From Paenibacillus dendritiformis (GTDB taxonomy: Bacteria; Bacillota; Bacilli; Paenibacillales; Paenibacillaceae), in the NCBI RefSeq assembly GCF_945605565.1, contig NZ_OX216966.1, positions 2,410,001-2,474,000 on the forward strand: DNA of 64,000 nucleotides, read 5' to 3'. Positions 1 to 8,841 of the stretch are shown here, in pieces. Numbering within the stretch: position 1 is the stretch's first letter; every line of letters starts with the position of its first letter. Position numbers and translations under genes: made by a program. The notes beneath the pieces were generated by a model. It was not told the DNA's origin and did not search any database. It saw only the letters and a program-made list of their open reading frames with translations.

Positions 1-1105
<1,105 letters not shown>

Positions 1106-1168
1106 CTAAGTAAGATGATTTGATGATTTGCTTTCGCATTCAGTTTTTAAGGTACAACACCTTATCTG

Positions 1169-1285
1169 TTTGGTGGCGATAGCGGAGGGGTTCCACGCGT
1201 ACCCATCCCGAACACGACCGTTAAGCCCTCCAGCGCCGATGGTACTTGGACCGCAGGGTCCTGGGAGAGTAGGACGCTGCCAAGC
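1169..1285 (+). rRNA. 5S ribosomal RNA
   Basis: A complete 5S rRNA of about 117 nt follows the 23S by some 60 bases. It starts TTTGGTGGCGATAGCGG and ends GACGCTGCCAAGC, so the two ends pair as the usual terminal helix. The internal CCCATCCCGAACACGACCG and CAGCGCCGATGGTA blocks match the Gram-positive 5S consensus. It is presumably co-transcribed with the 23S and the tRNAs that follow. Confidence 0.97.
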
Positions 1286-1334
1286 AGAGGCTTTACATAT
1301 CGGTCTCCGGTGAAGTCCGGGAGATTCGTTACAT

Positions 1335-1410
1335 TCCCTGATAGCTCAGTCGGTAGAGCACTCGGCTGTTAACCGAGTTGTCACAGGTTCGAGTCCTGTT
1401 CGGGGAGCCA
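1335..1410 (+). tRNA. tRNA-Asn (GTT)
   Basis: Cloverleaf with acceptor TCCCTGA/TCGGGGA, anticodon loop CTGTTAA giving anticodon GTT, T-loop GGTTCGAGTCC, and an encoded 3' CCA. First tRNA of the rRNA-linked cluster. Confidence 0.97.
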
Positions 1411-1413
1411 CAC

Positions 1414-1505
1414 GGAGAGATGTCCGAGCTGGCCGAAGGAGCACGATTGGAAATCGTGTAGGCGTCACAAGCGTCTCGAGGGTTCAAATCCCTCTCTCTC
1501 CGCCA
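1414..1505 (+). tRNA. tRNA-Ser (GGA)
   Basis: Class II tRNA with a long variable arm. The anticodon loop TTGGAAA carries anticodon GGA, acceptor GGAGAGA pairs with the 3' side, and CCA is encoded. It starts three bases after tRNA-Asn. Confidence 0.96.
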
Positions 1506-1509
1506 GCGT

Positions 1510-1584
1510 GGCCCGTTGGTCAAGCGGTTAAGACACCGCCCTTTCACGGCGGTAACACGGGTTCGAATCCCGTACGGGTCACCA
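1510..1584 (+). tRNA. tRNA-Glu (TTC), copy 1
   Basis: Begins GGCCCGTTGGTCAAGCGG, anticodon loop CTTTCAC (TTC), T-loop GGTTCGAATCC, encoded CCA. The same 75 bases recur at 1903-1977. Confidence 0.97.
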
Positions 1585-1596
1585 TTACATTTATAT

Positions 1597-1672
1597 GGAC
1601 ACTTAGCTCAGTTGGGAGAGCACCATCTTGACAGGGTGGGGGTCAGCGGTTCGAACCCGTTAGTGTCCACCA
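1597..1672 (+). tRNA. tRNA-Val (GAC)
   Basis: Acceptor GGACACT pairs with AGTGTCC. The anticodon stem CCATC/GGTGG encloses loop TTGACAG with anticodon GAC. Discriminator A and encoded CCA. Confidence 0.95.
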
Positions 1673-1678
1673 TATTAT

Positions 1679-1752
<74 letters not shown>

Positions 1753-1808
1753 TACTTTTTCCATCGCGCGTTGATACATAATTTCGATGCGGAAGATGAA
1801 TAGCACAT

Positions 1809-1885
1809 GGAGCTGTGGTGTAGAGGCCTAACATGCCTGCCTGTCACGCAGGAGAACGCGGGTTCGAATCCCGTCAGCTCCGCCA
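1809..1885 (+). tRNA. tRNA-Asp (GTC)
   Basis: Acceptor GGAGCTG pairs with CAGCTCC, anticodon loop CTGTCAC (GTC), T-loop GGTTCGAATCC, encoded CCA. Confidence 0.97.
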
Positions 1886-1902
1886 TTATTACAAAATGCT
1901 GG

Positions 1903-1977
1903 GGCCCGTTGGTCAAGCGGTTAAGACACCGCCCTTTCACGGCGGTAACACGGGTTCGAATCCCGTACGGGTCACCA
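1903..1977 (+). tRNA. tRNA-Glu (TTC), copy 2
   Basis: Identical by eye over all 75 bases to the tRNA-Glu at 1510-1584, with encoded CCA. Flanks differ, so this is a duplicated gene within one cluster. Confidence 0.97.
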
Positions 1978-1980
1978 TGC

Positions 1981-2056
1981 GAGCCATTAGCTCAGTTGGT
2001 AGAGCACCTGACTTTTAATCAGGGTGTCGAAGGTTCGAGTCCTTCATGGCTCACCA
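1981..2056 (+). tRNA. tRNA-Lys (TTT)
   Basis: Acceptor GAGCCAT pairs with ATGGCTC, anticodon loop CTTTTAA (TTT), encoded CCA. Last tRNA of the cluster, followed at once by a terminator. Confidence 0.97.
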
Positions 2057-2070
2057 GTATGCATTCAACG

Positions 2071-2097
2071 AGTCTGCGCTGTCGTGCAGGCTTTTTT
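2071..2097 (+). terminator. Terminator of the rRNA/tRNA operon
   Basis: Stem AGTCTGC/GCAGGCT with an 8-base loop, then a run of T, fifteen bases after tRNA-Lys. Confidence 0.85.
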
Positions 2098-2284
2098 GTT
2101 ATTCTGGCGTGATATTATGTCATCGAGGAGCAGCCTCAGATAGAACCCCCTCGCCCGGAAGCTTCTGAAGCTATGTTCCCCCTCATTGCCGTTACTTATT
2201 CCGGTTCTGCATACGCTCGCCAGTCCACCCTATTGATGTTTTTGCATAAAGGCATTATGATTAATGCAAATCGCTAATTAACTG

Positions 2285-2296
2285 CTTTTATAAAAG
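2285..2296. promoter_or_regulatory. Palindrome before the ROK gene, candidate operator
   Basis: CTTTTATAAAAG is a perfect palindrome about 25 bases before the ROK start codon. The same TTTTATAAAA core lies before the dehydrogenase gene at 3586-3597, which suggests one repressor acts on both promoters. Confidence 0.55.
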
Positions 2297-2322
2297 GGTT
2301 TCAATAAGGTGGGATCGTCGCA

Positions 2323-3441
2323 ATGGAGGAAAAAACCGTTAATATTAAAGAGTTCAATCGAAATCGAATTTATAAGCTGCTGCGGCAAAAACAGCATTTA
2401 TCGAAGCAGGATATTGTGCAGCATTTACAAATCAGTCTTCCGACCGTTACGCAAAACTTGAATTATTTGCTGAAACAAAAGTTGATTGCGAATACCGGCA
2501 CCATCGGAAATACCGGGGGACGGAACGCGCAACTCTTTTCCTATATAAGCGATGCCAAGGTCGCCATTGGCTTGGACATTACGAGAAATCATATTACCAC
2601 CGTGGTCGTCGACTTAAATGGGGAGATTATCAATATTAACCGCAGAAGACAGAAATTTGAGGCTTCGGATCCGTATTTTCGTCTATTAGGGGATGTCATT
2701 CAAGAGAGTATCAAGGATTTGAATATAGACGAGTCCAAAATATTGGGCGTCGGCATCGGTGTGCCTGGCTTGATCACGGAAGACCACCAGACTGTTTTTT
2801 ATGGGAAAATTCTTAATTTTACCGGGGAAACGCTGGAGCGGTTCGCCCAGTACATTCCCTATCCAGCTATACTGGTGAATGATGCGAACGCAGCGGGATT
2901 TTCGGAAATATGGGCAACTCCGGACACGAAAAATGCATTCTATATTTCGTTAAGCAACAATATCGGGGGAGCTGTCTATATCCGCGACAAAGTCTTTGCG
3001 GGAGAAAATCAGAAGAGCGGCGAAATCGGGCATATTACGATTATCCCGGACGGACTGCCTTGTTATTGCGGGCAAAAAGGCTGTCTGGAAGCTTATTGTT
3101 CCGCATCCTTATTGTCCGATGCGGCGGAGGGAAGTTTAGCTCAATTTTTTGAACAGGTCAAGCAAGGGGATCCGGAGAAGCTGAAGTTGTGGGAGAAATA
3201 TTTGCGGCATCTGTCGATCGCGATTAACAATATTCGCATGCTATTTGACTGTGATATTATCCTGGGCGGTTATGTTGGTGCGTACATGGAGGAGCATATC
3301 GATACATTGAAAAAGCTGGTCGCCGCAAGAAATACGTTTGAAGATCATGCTGACTTTCTGCGCATATGCAACTATAAAACGGAAGCGATCGCGGCCGGGG
3401 CGGCTCTGCCGTTTATCGATCAGTTTATCAATCAAATCTAA
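2323..3441 (+). CDS. ROK-family transcriptional repressor (NagC/XylR type)
   Basis: A 372-residue DNA-binding ROK protein. Residues 1-70 form a winged helix (KQDIVQHLQISLPTVTQNLNYL). The rest is a ROK sugar-kinase-like fold with the zinc motif CYCGQKGCLEAYC and a GQKSGEIGHI-type segment before it. ROK repressors bind a sugar or sugar phosphate through the kinase-like domain and release DNA. It precedes, on the same strand, a polyol dehydrogenase, kinase and permease, so it is probably their local regulator and autoregulated through the TTTTATAAAA palindrome. ATG 2323 is chosen because AAGGTGGG lies about ten bases upstream. The inducer cannot be read from the sequence. Confidence 0.88.
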   Translation: MEEKTVNIKEFNRNRIYKLLRQKQHLSKQDIVQHLQISLPTVTQNLNYLLKQKLIANTGTIGNTGGRNAQLFSYISDAKVAIGLDITRNHITTVVVDLNGEIININRRRQKFEASDPYFRLLGDVIQESIKDLNIDESKILGVGIGVPGLITEDHQTVFYGKILNFTGETLERFAQYIPYPAILVNDANAAGFSEIWATPDTKNAFYISLSNNIGGAVYIRDKVFAGENQKSGEIGHITIIPDGLPCYCGQKGCLEAYCSASLLSDAAEGSLAQFFEQVKQGDPEKLKLWEKYLRHLSIAINNIRMLFDCDIILGGYVGAYMEEHIDTLKKLVAARNTFEDHADFLRICNYKTEAIAAGAALPFIDQFINQI

Positions 3442-3545
3442 AATAAACGAAGCTTGCATCATGACGCATGGGGTTAGGCAGGAGGAATCATCAGTTCCTT
3501 TTCCGTCAGCTCCATGCGTTTTTTTGTACTGTATCTTTTTACATA

Positions 3546-3597
3546 TTGACAAGGCAGCCGAGAGGGGCTATTCTTACGTTAAGTAGTTTTATAAAAC
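3546..3597 (+). promoter_or_regulatory. Promoter and operator of the polyol operon
   Basis: TTGACA (3546-3551), 17 bases, then TATTCT (3569-3574) makes a sigma-A type promoter. The palindrome GTTTTATAAAAC (3586-3597) falls just past the predicted start point, where a bound repressor would block transcription. It shares its ten-base core with the palindrome before the ROK gene. Confidence 0.6.
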
Positions 3598-3638
3598 ACT
3601 TTAATAAAACGTATTTATTATCGAAGGGTGGATGCATA

Positions 3639-4748
3639 ATGAATCAACTGTCCTCTAGCTTGGAAGCCTCGAAGAGAAATGTGCCGGCAACGATGAAAGC
3701 GCTTGTAGCGTATGGGAAAAATGATTATCGCTTTGAAGCGAACTACCCTACGCCCGAATGCGGTCCGGACGATATCATCATTCAAACCGAGGCATGCGGC
3801 ATTTGTGCAGGGGATTTGAAATGTCTGCATGGAGCAGCCATGTTCTGGGGCGACGAGACGCAACCGGAATGGGTCAAGCCTCCCTTTATTCCCGGCCATG
3901 AATTTCTGGGAACGATTGTGGAAGTTGGAGAAAATGTAACCGATTTCGCAGTAGGCGATCGGGTCACGGCGGATCAGATTGTGCCATGCCGGGAATGCAG
4001 ATTTTGCAAGCAAGGCGACTATTGGATGTGCCAGCCCCATAATATTTTCGGGTTCCAAGGGGAGAACAACGGTGGAATGGCTGAATATGTCCGCTATCCG
4101 AAGACGGCTGTCGTTCACAAAGTGCCTGCCGATATGGACCTGGCGTCTGCGTTATTGATTGAGCCTTATGCTTGCTCGAAGCATGCGGTCGATCGGGCGC
4201 AAATCGGGTGCGAGGATATCGTTGTCATTTCCGGGGCAGGTCCGCTTGGCTTAGGAATGATTACGTATGCGCGCATGAAAAATCCGAAAACATTGATTGT
4301 GCTGGACTTGATTGAAAATCGGCTTGAAAAAGCGAAGGAGTTTGGCGCCGATATCGTTTTGAATCCGAAAGAAACGGATGTTGTCCAAACGATTATGGAT
4401 ATGACGGACGGATATGGTTGCGACATTTATATCGAGGCGACCGGGCATCCTTCCAGCGTGACGCAAGGATTAAGCATGATAAGAAAGCTTGGCCGCTTCG
4501 TGGAGTTCAGCGTGTTCGGCGAGCCTACGACCGTCGATTGGTCCATCATTGGCGACCGCAAAGAATTGGATGTATTGGGAGCTCATTTAAGTCCATATTG
4601 CTTCCCGTTCGTCATTGAAAATATGGCAAACGGCAATCTGAAAACGAACGGCATCGTTACCCGCAAGTTTCCGATCGAGCAATGGGAAGAAGCATTCGAA
4701 TACGCGTCCGGCAAGCATGGCGATTTCAAGGTGGCAATCACGTTCTGA
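3639..4748 (+). CDS. Zinc-dependent medium-chain polyol dehydrogenase
   Basis: A 369-residue member of the threonine/sorbitol dehydrogenase group of zinc MDR enzymes, expected to oxidise a sugar alcohol to a ketose with NAD(P). Visible features are the catalytic-zinc cysteine in EACGICAGDLK, the GHE motif in IPGHEFLGTIVEVG, four structural-zinc cysteines in CRECRFCKQGDYWMC, and the nucleotide-binding ISGAGPLGLG. The start is set at ATG 3639, preceded by GAAGGGTGG; the longer upstream frame has no ribosome site and runs through the promoter. The next gene, a kinase, follows after 16 bases. A pentitol such as ribitol or an arabitol is the likely substrate, inferred only from the neighbours. Confidence 0.85.
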   Translation: MNQLSSSLEASKRNVPATMKALVAYGKNDYRFEANYPTPECGPDDIIIQTEACGICAGDLKCLHGAAMFWGDETQPEWVKPPFIPGHEFLGTIVEVGENVTDFAVGDRVTADQIVPCRECRFCKQGDYWMCQPHNIFGFQGENNGGMAEYVRYPKTAVVHKVPADMDLASALLIEPYACSKHAVDRAQIGCEDIVVISGAGPLGLGMITYARMKNPKTLIVLDLIENRLEKAKEFGADIVLNPKETDVVQTIMDMTDGYGCDIYIEATGHPSSVTQGLSMIRKLGRFVEFSVFGEPTTVDWSIIGDRKELDVLGAHLSPYCFPFVIENMANGNLKTNGIVTRKFPIEQWEEAFEYASGKHGDFKVAITF

Positions 4749-4764
4749 CGAAGGGTGAATTAGG

Positions 4765-6453
4765 ATGGAAAAATATGTGGTAGGAATCGATTTCGGCACA
4801 TTGAGCGCCCGCACGATACTCGTGAATGCGGCCACAGGCGAGATTCGGGCCGTTGCCGAGATGGAGTATCCCCATGGCGTGATGGAACAAACCTTGCCTG
4901 ATGGGGTAACGAGGCTGGGACCGGATTGGGCGCTGCAGCATCCGTTGGACTATATCGAGTGCGCTTCCAAAACGCTGGCGGAGATTTTGACAACGACTGG
5001 CGTCGACCCGCAGCAGATTATCGGGGTGGGAACCGATTTTACGGAATGTACGATGCTGCCTGTCAAATCGGATGGAACGCCTCTATGCGTGCTGGATGCC
5101 TATAAGAGGAATCCGCATGCTTATGTGAAGCTGTGGAAGCATCATGCGGCTGCGGAGGAGGCCAACAGGCTGAATGAGATCGCAGCATCGCGGGGCGAAG
5201 CCTTTCTAGACTATTACGGCGGTAAAATATCGTCGGAGTGGATGTTTCCAAAAATATGGCAAATCTTAAATGAAGCGCCTGAAATTTACGAAGCTGCCGA
5301 TCGATTTATGGAGCTGGCCGATTGGATCACGCTTCAGCTTACGGGCGAAGAAAAACGAAACAGCTGCACCGCAGGATATAAGGCAATATGGCATAAGCAG
5401 CACGGCTATCCTTCGAAAGCCTTTTTCAAAGCGCTCGATCCAAGACTGGAACATGTCGTTGATGACAAAATGGCGCGAACCATCTATCCGGTTGGCACCA
5501 AGGCAGGGACCATCACCGAGGACAGCGCTACATGGACCGGCTTGGCGCCAGGCACTGCCGTAGCTGTAGGGATAGGCGACGCTCATTCCGCCGTCATCGG
5601 CTGCGGGATTACGACTCCAGATATTTTGCTGATGGTGATGGGGACATCCGGCTGCGATATGTTGGTCAGCGAGACGGCGGTGAAGGTGCCAGGCATCAGC
5701 GGTCTTTGCGAGGACGGCATTTTGCCGGGGTTCTATGGCTATGAAGCCGGACAGTCCTGTCTGGGCGATCATTTCTCCTGGTTCGCCAACCATTGCGTGC
5801 CGGAGCGAGTGGAGCTTGAGGCGAGAGCGGCGAACAAAAAAGTGCTTGGGCTCCTGAATGAGAAAGCGGCGCAAATCAAGCCGGGAGCCAGCGGCTTACT
5901 CGCTCTCGATTGGTGGAACGGGAACCGTTCCGTGCTGGTCGATGCCGATCTGACAGGCTCCATGTTCGGAATGACGACCGCAACCACGGCGGAAGAAATG
6001 TACAAGGCGCTTGTCGAAGCTGTCGCTTTTGGCAAACGCATGATTATTGAGAACTTCGTGCAGCATGGCGTTCCGATACGGCAAATCGTGGCGACGGGCG
6101 GCATTGCGGAAAAAAGCCCGTTCATTATGCAGACCTTCGCGGATATTATCGGTATGCCGATTGATGTCGCGGCGACCCAACAAGGGACGGCGATGGGAGC
6201 GGCGATGCTGGGAGCGGTGGCGGCCGGCAGCCAAAATGGTGGCTATGACTCCATCCAGCAGGCCGGACAAGCCATGGGCGGAGGCATCAAAAAGACGTAT
6301 GTGCCGAACGGCGATCATCGGGACATTTATAATCAGCTCTATGCCCAGTATGTGGAGCTGCACGACTACTTTGGCCGCAATGAAAACAGTCCAATCAAAC
6401 GATTGAAAGCGATTAAATTGGAAGTCGCGAGGGGAAATGCGGGCAAGCCTTGA
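4765..6453 (+). CDS. FGGY carbohydrate kinase, ribulokinase-like (AraB type)
   Basis: A 562-residue FGGY kinase that should phosphorylate the ketose made by the dehydrogenase. The N-terminal phosphate-binding GIDFGTLSARTILV, the GTDFTECTMLP segment, WKHHAAAEEANRLNEIA and GGKISSEWMFPK are typical of L-ribulokinases, and the length fits AraB (about 560) better than xylulokinases (about 500). The C-terminal half carries the ATP-site MGTSGCDML and a GGIAEKSPFIMQ motif. Known AraB enzymes take L- and D-ribulose, which would fit a pathway from L-arabitol or ribitol. No araA or araD lies nearby. AAGGGTGAATTAGG supports ATG 4765. Confidence 0.85.
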   Translation: MEKYVVGIDFGTLSARTILVNAATGEIRAVAEMEYPHGVMEQTLPDGVTRLGPDWALQHPLDYIECASKTLAEILTTTGVDPQQIIGVGTDFTECTMLPVKSDGTPLCVLDAYKRNPHAYVKLWKHHAAAEEANRLNEIAASRGEAFLDYYGGKISSEWMFPKIWQILNEAPEIYEAADRFMELADWITLQLTGEEKRNSCTAGYKAIWHKQHGYPSKAFFKALDPRLEHVVDDKMARTIYPVGTKAGTITEDSATWTGLAPGTAVAVGIGDAHSAVIGCGITTPDILLMVMGTSGCDMLVSETAVKVPGISGLCEDGILPGFYGYEAGQSCLGDHFSWFANHCVPERVELEARAANKKVLGLLNEKAAQIKPGASGLLALDWWNGNRSVLVDADLTGSMFGMTTATTAEEMYKALVEAVAFGKRMIIENFVQHGVPIRQIVATGGIAEKSPFIMQTFADIIGMPIDVAATQQGTAMGAAMLGAVAAGSQNGGYDSIQQAGQAMGGGIKKTYVPNGDHRDIYNQLYAQYVELHDYFGRNENSPIKRLKAIKLEVARGNAGKP

Positions 6454-6508
6454 ATATCGGAAAAAGATGCAGCACGAGCAATAAGAAAATGATAATAGGA
6501 AAGAAGTG

Positions 6509-7792
6509 ATGCACTTGAAGGGGTCGAATTTTCTGGACAAAGTAGGCATTCCTGCATCCCTTGCCTGGGGCTATCTTGGCGTTCTTATTTTTATGATGGG
6601 GGATGGACTGGAGCAAGGCTGGTTAAGTCCTTATCTGGTGGAGCAGGGGCTTAGCGTACAGCAATCAGGCATTTTATTTACGGTATACGGGGTTACGATT
6701 GCATTGTCTTCTTTCCTGTCCGGCTTGTTCGTTGATGCGATGGGGCCGAAAAAAGCGATGCTGACCGGCTTAATCCTGTATATACTCGGCTCCGTCGGTT
6801 TTATTGGATTAGGGATTACTCAACTTTCTTTTGCGACGATGCTGCCGACGTATGCGTTTAAAGGTCTCGGTTATCCTTTGTTTGCTTACTCTTTTCTCGT
6901 GTGGATTGCTTATCAGACGCCGCAAAAAAAGCTGGGAACGGCTGTCGGCTGGTTCTGGTTCGTTTTTACCGGAGGCATGAATGTGCTTGGCGCGTATTAT
7001 TCCACCTGGGCGCTGAAGCATTTGGGGCATATCAATACGTTGTGGAGCGCGCTTGTATGGGTATTGCTCGGGGCGCTATTCGCGCTTGTCATCAACCGTG
7101 GCGGCAAGATCGATAAGGCCAAAGCGGAACAGCACGGAAGTAAATTGAAAGAGATCGTCACAGGCTTGGCGATTGTCAAAAAAGAACCCAAAATTGTGTT
7201 GGTCGGCCTCGTCCGAATGATTAATACGGCAGCGCAATTCGGCTTCCCTGTGTACATGCCCCTCTACATGGAAAGCCAAGGAATCAGCATTTCGTCCTGG
7301 CTCCATCTGTGGGCGATGATTTTCATTGGCAACATTGCGTTCAACCTCATATTCGGCATTGTTGGCGACAAGTTCGGCTGGAGAAATACGGTGATGTGGT
7401 TCGGTTGCGCAGGTTCGGCGTTCTTTACGATATTGCTGTTTTATGTTCCTCAGCTTGCAGCCGGCAACGTCATGCTGACGCAAGTTATCGGAATTTTATG
7501 GGGAGGATGCCTCGCCGGCTTCGTACCATTATCGGCCATAGCGCCATCTCTCGTAAAAGGGGAAAAAGGCGCGGCGATGTCCATCTTGAACTTGGGAGCA
7601 GGTTTAAGCGCTTTCGTAGGTCCGGCTCTTGTTGCCTTGTTCATTGGAAGTCTTGGTTACGCCGGAGTCACATGGCTCTTTGCAGGCCTGTTCATCGCGG
7701 CTGGCATTATGATGATCTTTGTGACGCTTCCGGATGAGAAAAAGACGAAGACGGATCCGAACCTAAACAGCGAAATGGCAAGCGCTACGTAG
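6509..7792 (+). CDS. MFS polyol permease (RbtT/DalT/CsbX family)
   Basis: About 427 residues with twelve predicted membrane segments. The N-terminal LAWGYLGVLIFMMGDGLEQGWLSP stretch, read as two adjoining pieces, and IGWFWF-like, VRMINTAAQFGFPVYMP and GDKFGWRNTVMWFG blocks resemble the ribitol and D-arabitol permeases of Klebsiella and the CsbX group of Bacillales. It ends the dehydrogenase-kinase-permease run and presumably brings in the polyol. AGGA at 6497-6500 suits ATG 6509; an overlapping GTG at 6506 is also possible. It converges on the AraC gene at a shared hairpin. Confidence 0.83.
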   Translation: MHLKGSNFLDKVGIPASLAWGYLGVLIFMMGDGLEQGWLSPYLVEQGLSVQQSGILFTVYGVTIALSSFLSGLFVDAMGPKKAMLTGLILYILGSVGFIGLGITQLSFATMLPTYAFKGLGYPLFAYSFLVWIAYQTPQKKLGTAVGWFWFVFTGGMNVLGAYYSTWALKHLGHINTLWSALVWVLLGALFALVINRGGKIDKAKAEQHGSKLKEIVTGLAIVKKEPKIVLVGLVRMINTAAQFGFPVYMPLYMESQGISISSWLHLWAMIFIGNIAFNLIFGIVGDKFGWRNTVMWFGCAGSAFFTILLFYVPQLAAGNVMLTQVIGILWGGCLAGFVPLSAIAPSLVKGEKGAAMSILNLGAGLSAFVGPALVALFIGSLGYAGVTWLFAGLFIAAGIMMIFVTLPDEKKTKTDPNLNSEMASAT

Positions 7793-7811
7793 TCCGGGTT
7801 GGCAATCCAAA

Positions 7812-7847
7812 AAAGCAGCTCTTCTCCTTTTGGAGGAGGGCTGCTTT
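7812..7847. terminator. Terminator between converging genes
   Basis: A 16-bp stem (two G-T pairs) from AAAGCAGC to GCTGCTTT around a TTTT loop. The run of six T lies on the minus-strand side, so it works best for the AraC gene and may also stop the permease transcript. Confidence 0.8.
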
Positions 7848-7852
7848 GACGA

Positions 7853-8725
7853 CTATGACCAGCGATCCAGCTTCTGATAACCTTTGCCCATCCGGTAGGA
7901 CGACGGGCTGATTCCGTAGACGGAGGAGAATTGGTTGGAGAAATAATGTATGGAATCGTATCCGAGCATAAGCGCGATTTCGGTAATCGATTGGCGGCTT
8001 TCCATCAACAGGACGGCCGCTTTTTTCATGCGAGCCTGCAGGGCGTACTCTTTGGGAGACATGCCGGTCTCCTGCTTGAACAGCCGATAGAATTGCGACT
8101 TCTCCAATCCGCACTCGCTGCACCAGTAATCTACGGAGAACCGCTGCTCCGGATACGCCTCCATCTGCTCCAAGATGCGGGTAATCCGGTAATCTGCCGT
8201 CTGGGTCAGGCTGCCTGCTTCATGCCATTGCAATATCCAGGAATAAAAACAGGCGGAGACCGCTTGAGCCGTATATTTGCCGGAACGGTTGAACGCAGCC
8301 AGCGTCTGCTTGATCAGCTCGATCAGATGCGGGTAAGGCCGCAGCGACATGCTTGTCGGCAGCGCATCCAATTCGGGACAGGGCATTTGTTCCGTAAGCC
8401 ACCGGGGATCATAGTCATCCCATTGATAAGCGAAGGTCGGCTGCTTGGGCTGGGGCACGCACCACAGGTCGCAGTAAATATTGCAGGCATCCATCGTGTC
8501 TTCCGGGGCCGGGACGAAATAATGTCCTTCTCCCGGTCGTACGAAAATCAGGCTGCCGCTCGCCACGGGGTAGACCTGTTCATTGACAATCATATGTCCA
8601 TGGCCTTCCGTGAAGAGATGGAAGGCATAGCTGTAACCTCTGCGCCGCTGCTCCTCGGGAGCCCCGCGATAGTTGTACATATGCGCCGCACGGATATGGG
8701 GCTTTACCTCACTGAGCGGTTTCAT
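7853..8725 (-). CDS. AraC-family regulator with cupin sensor domain
   Basis: A 290-residue regulator. The N-terminal half is a cupin-type AraC ligand domain (YAFHLFTEGHGHMIVNEQVYP). The C-terminal 100 residues hold two helix-turn-helix motifs ending LMLGYDSIHYFSNQFSSVYG followed by ISPSSYR. ATG 8725 is preferred because GGAGGAAGAACG precedes it; the longer upstream frame lacks such a site. It is divergent from the glycoside hydrolase gene, so it probably activates that gene from the shared 116-base gap in response to a sugar. Confidence 0.87.
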   Translation of the reverse strand: MKPLSEVKPHIRAAHMYNYRGAPEEQRRRGYSYAFHLFTEGHGHMIVNEQVYPVASGSLIFVRPGEGHYFVPAPEDTMDACNIYCDLWCVPQPKQPTFAYQWDDYDPRWLTEQMPCPELDALPTSMSLRPYPHLIELIKQTLAAFNRSGKYTAQAVSACFYSWILQWHEAGSLTQTADYRITRILEQMEAYPEQRFSVDYWCSECGLEKSQFYRLFKQETGMSPKEYALQARMKKAAVLLMESRQSITEIALMLGYDSIHYFSNQFSSVYGISPSSYRMGKGYQKLDRWS

Positions 8726-8761
8726 CGTTCTTCCTCCATATGATCGGAATTTTGTATAAAT

Positions 8762-8796
8762 GACAGGAACCTGTCTTAAATACGTACGCCTACGTA
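8762..8796. promoter_or_regulatory. Inverted repeats in the AraC/hydrolase gap
   Basis: GACAGG-AA-CCTGTC (8762-8775) is followed by TACGTA-CGCC-TACGTA (8781-8796), which is both a direct and an inverted repeat. They lie between two divergent starts and are candidate binding sites for the AraC protein. A GATACAAT box follows at about 8799. Confidence 0.45.
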
Positions 8797-8841
8797 GATG
8801 ATACAATGATCTCAAGAAAATGTCATGTATAGGAGGATATT

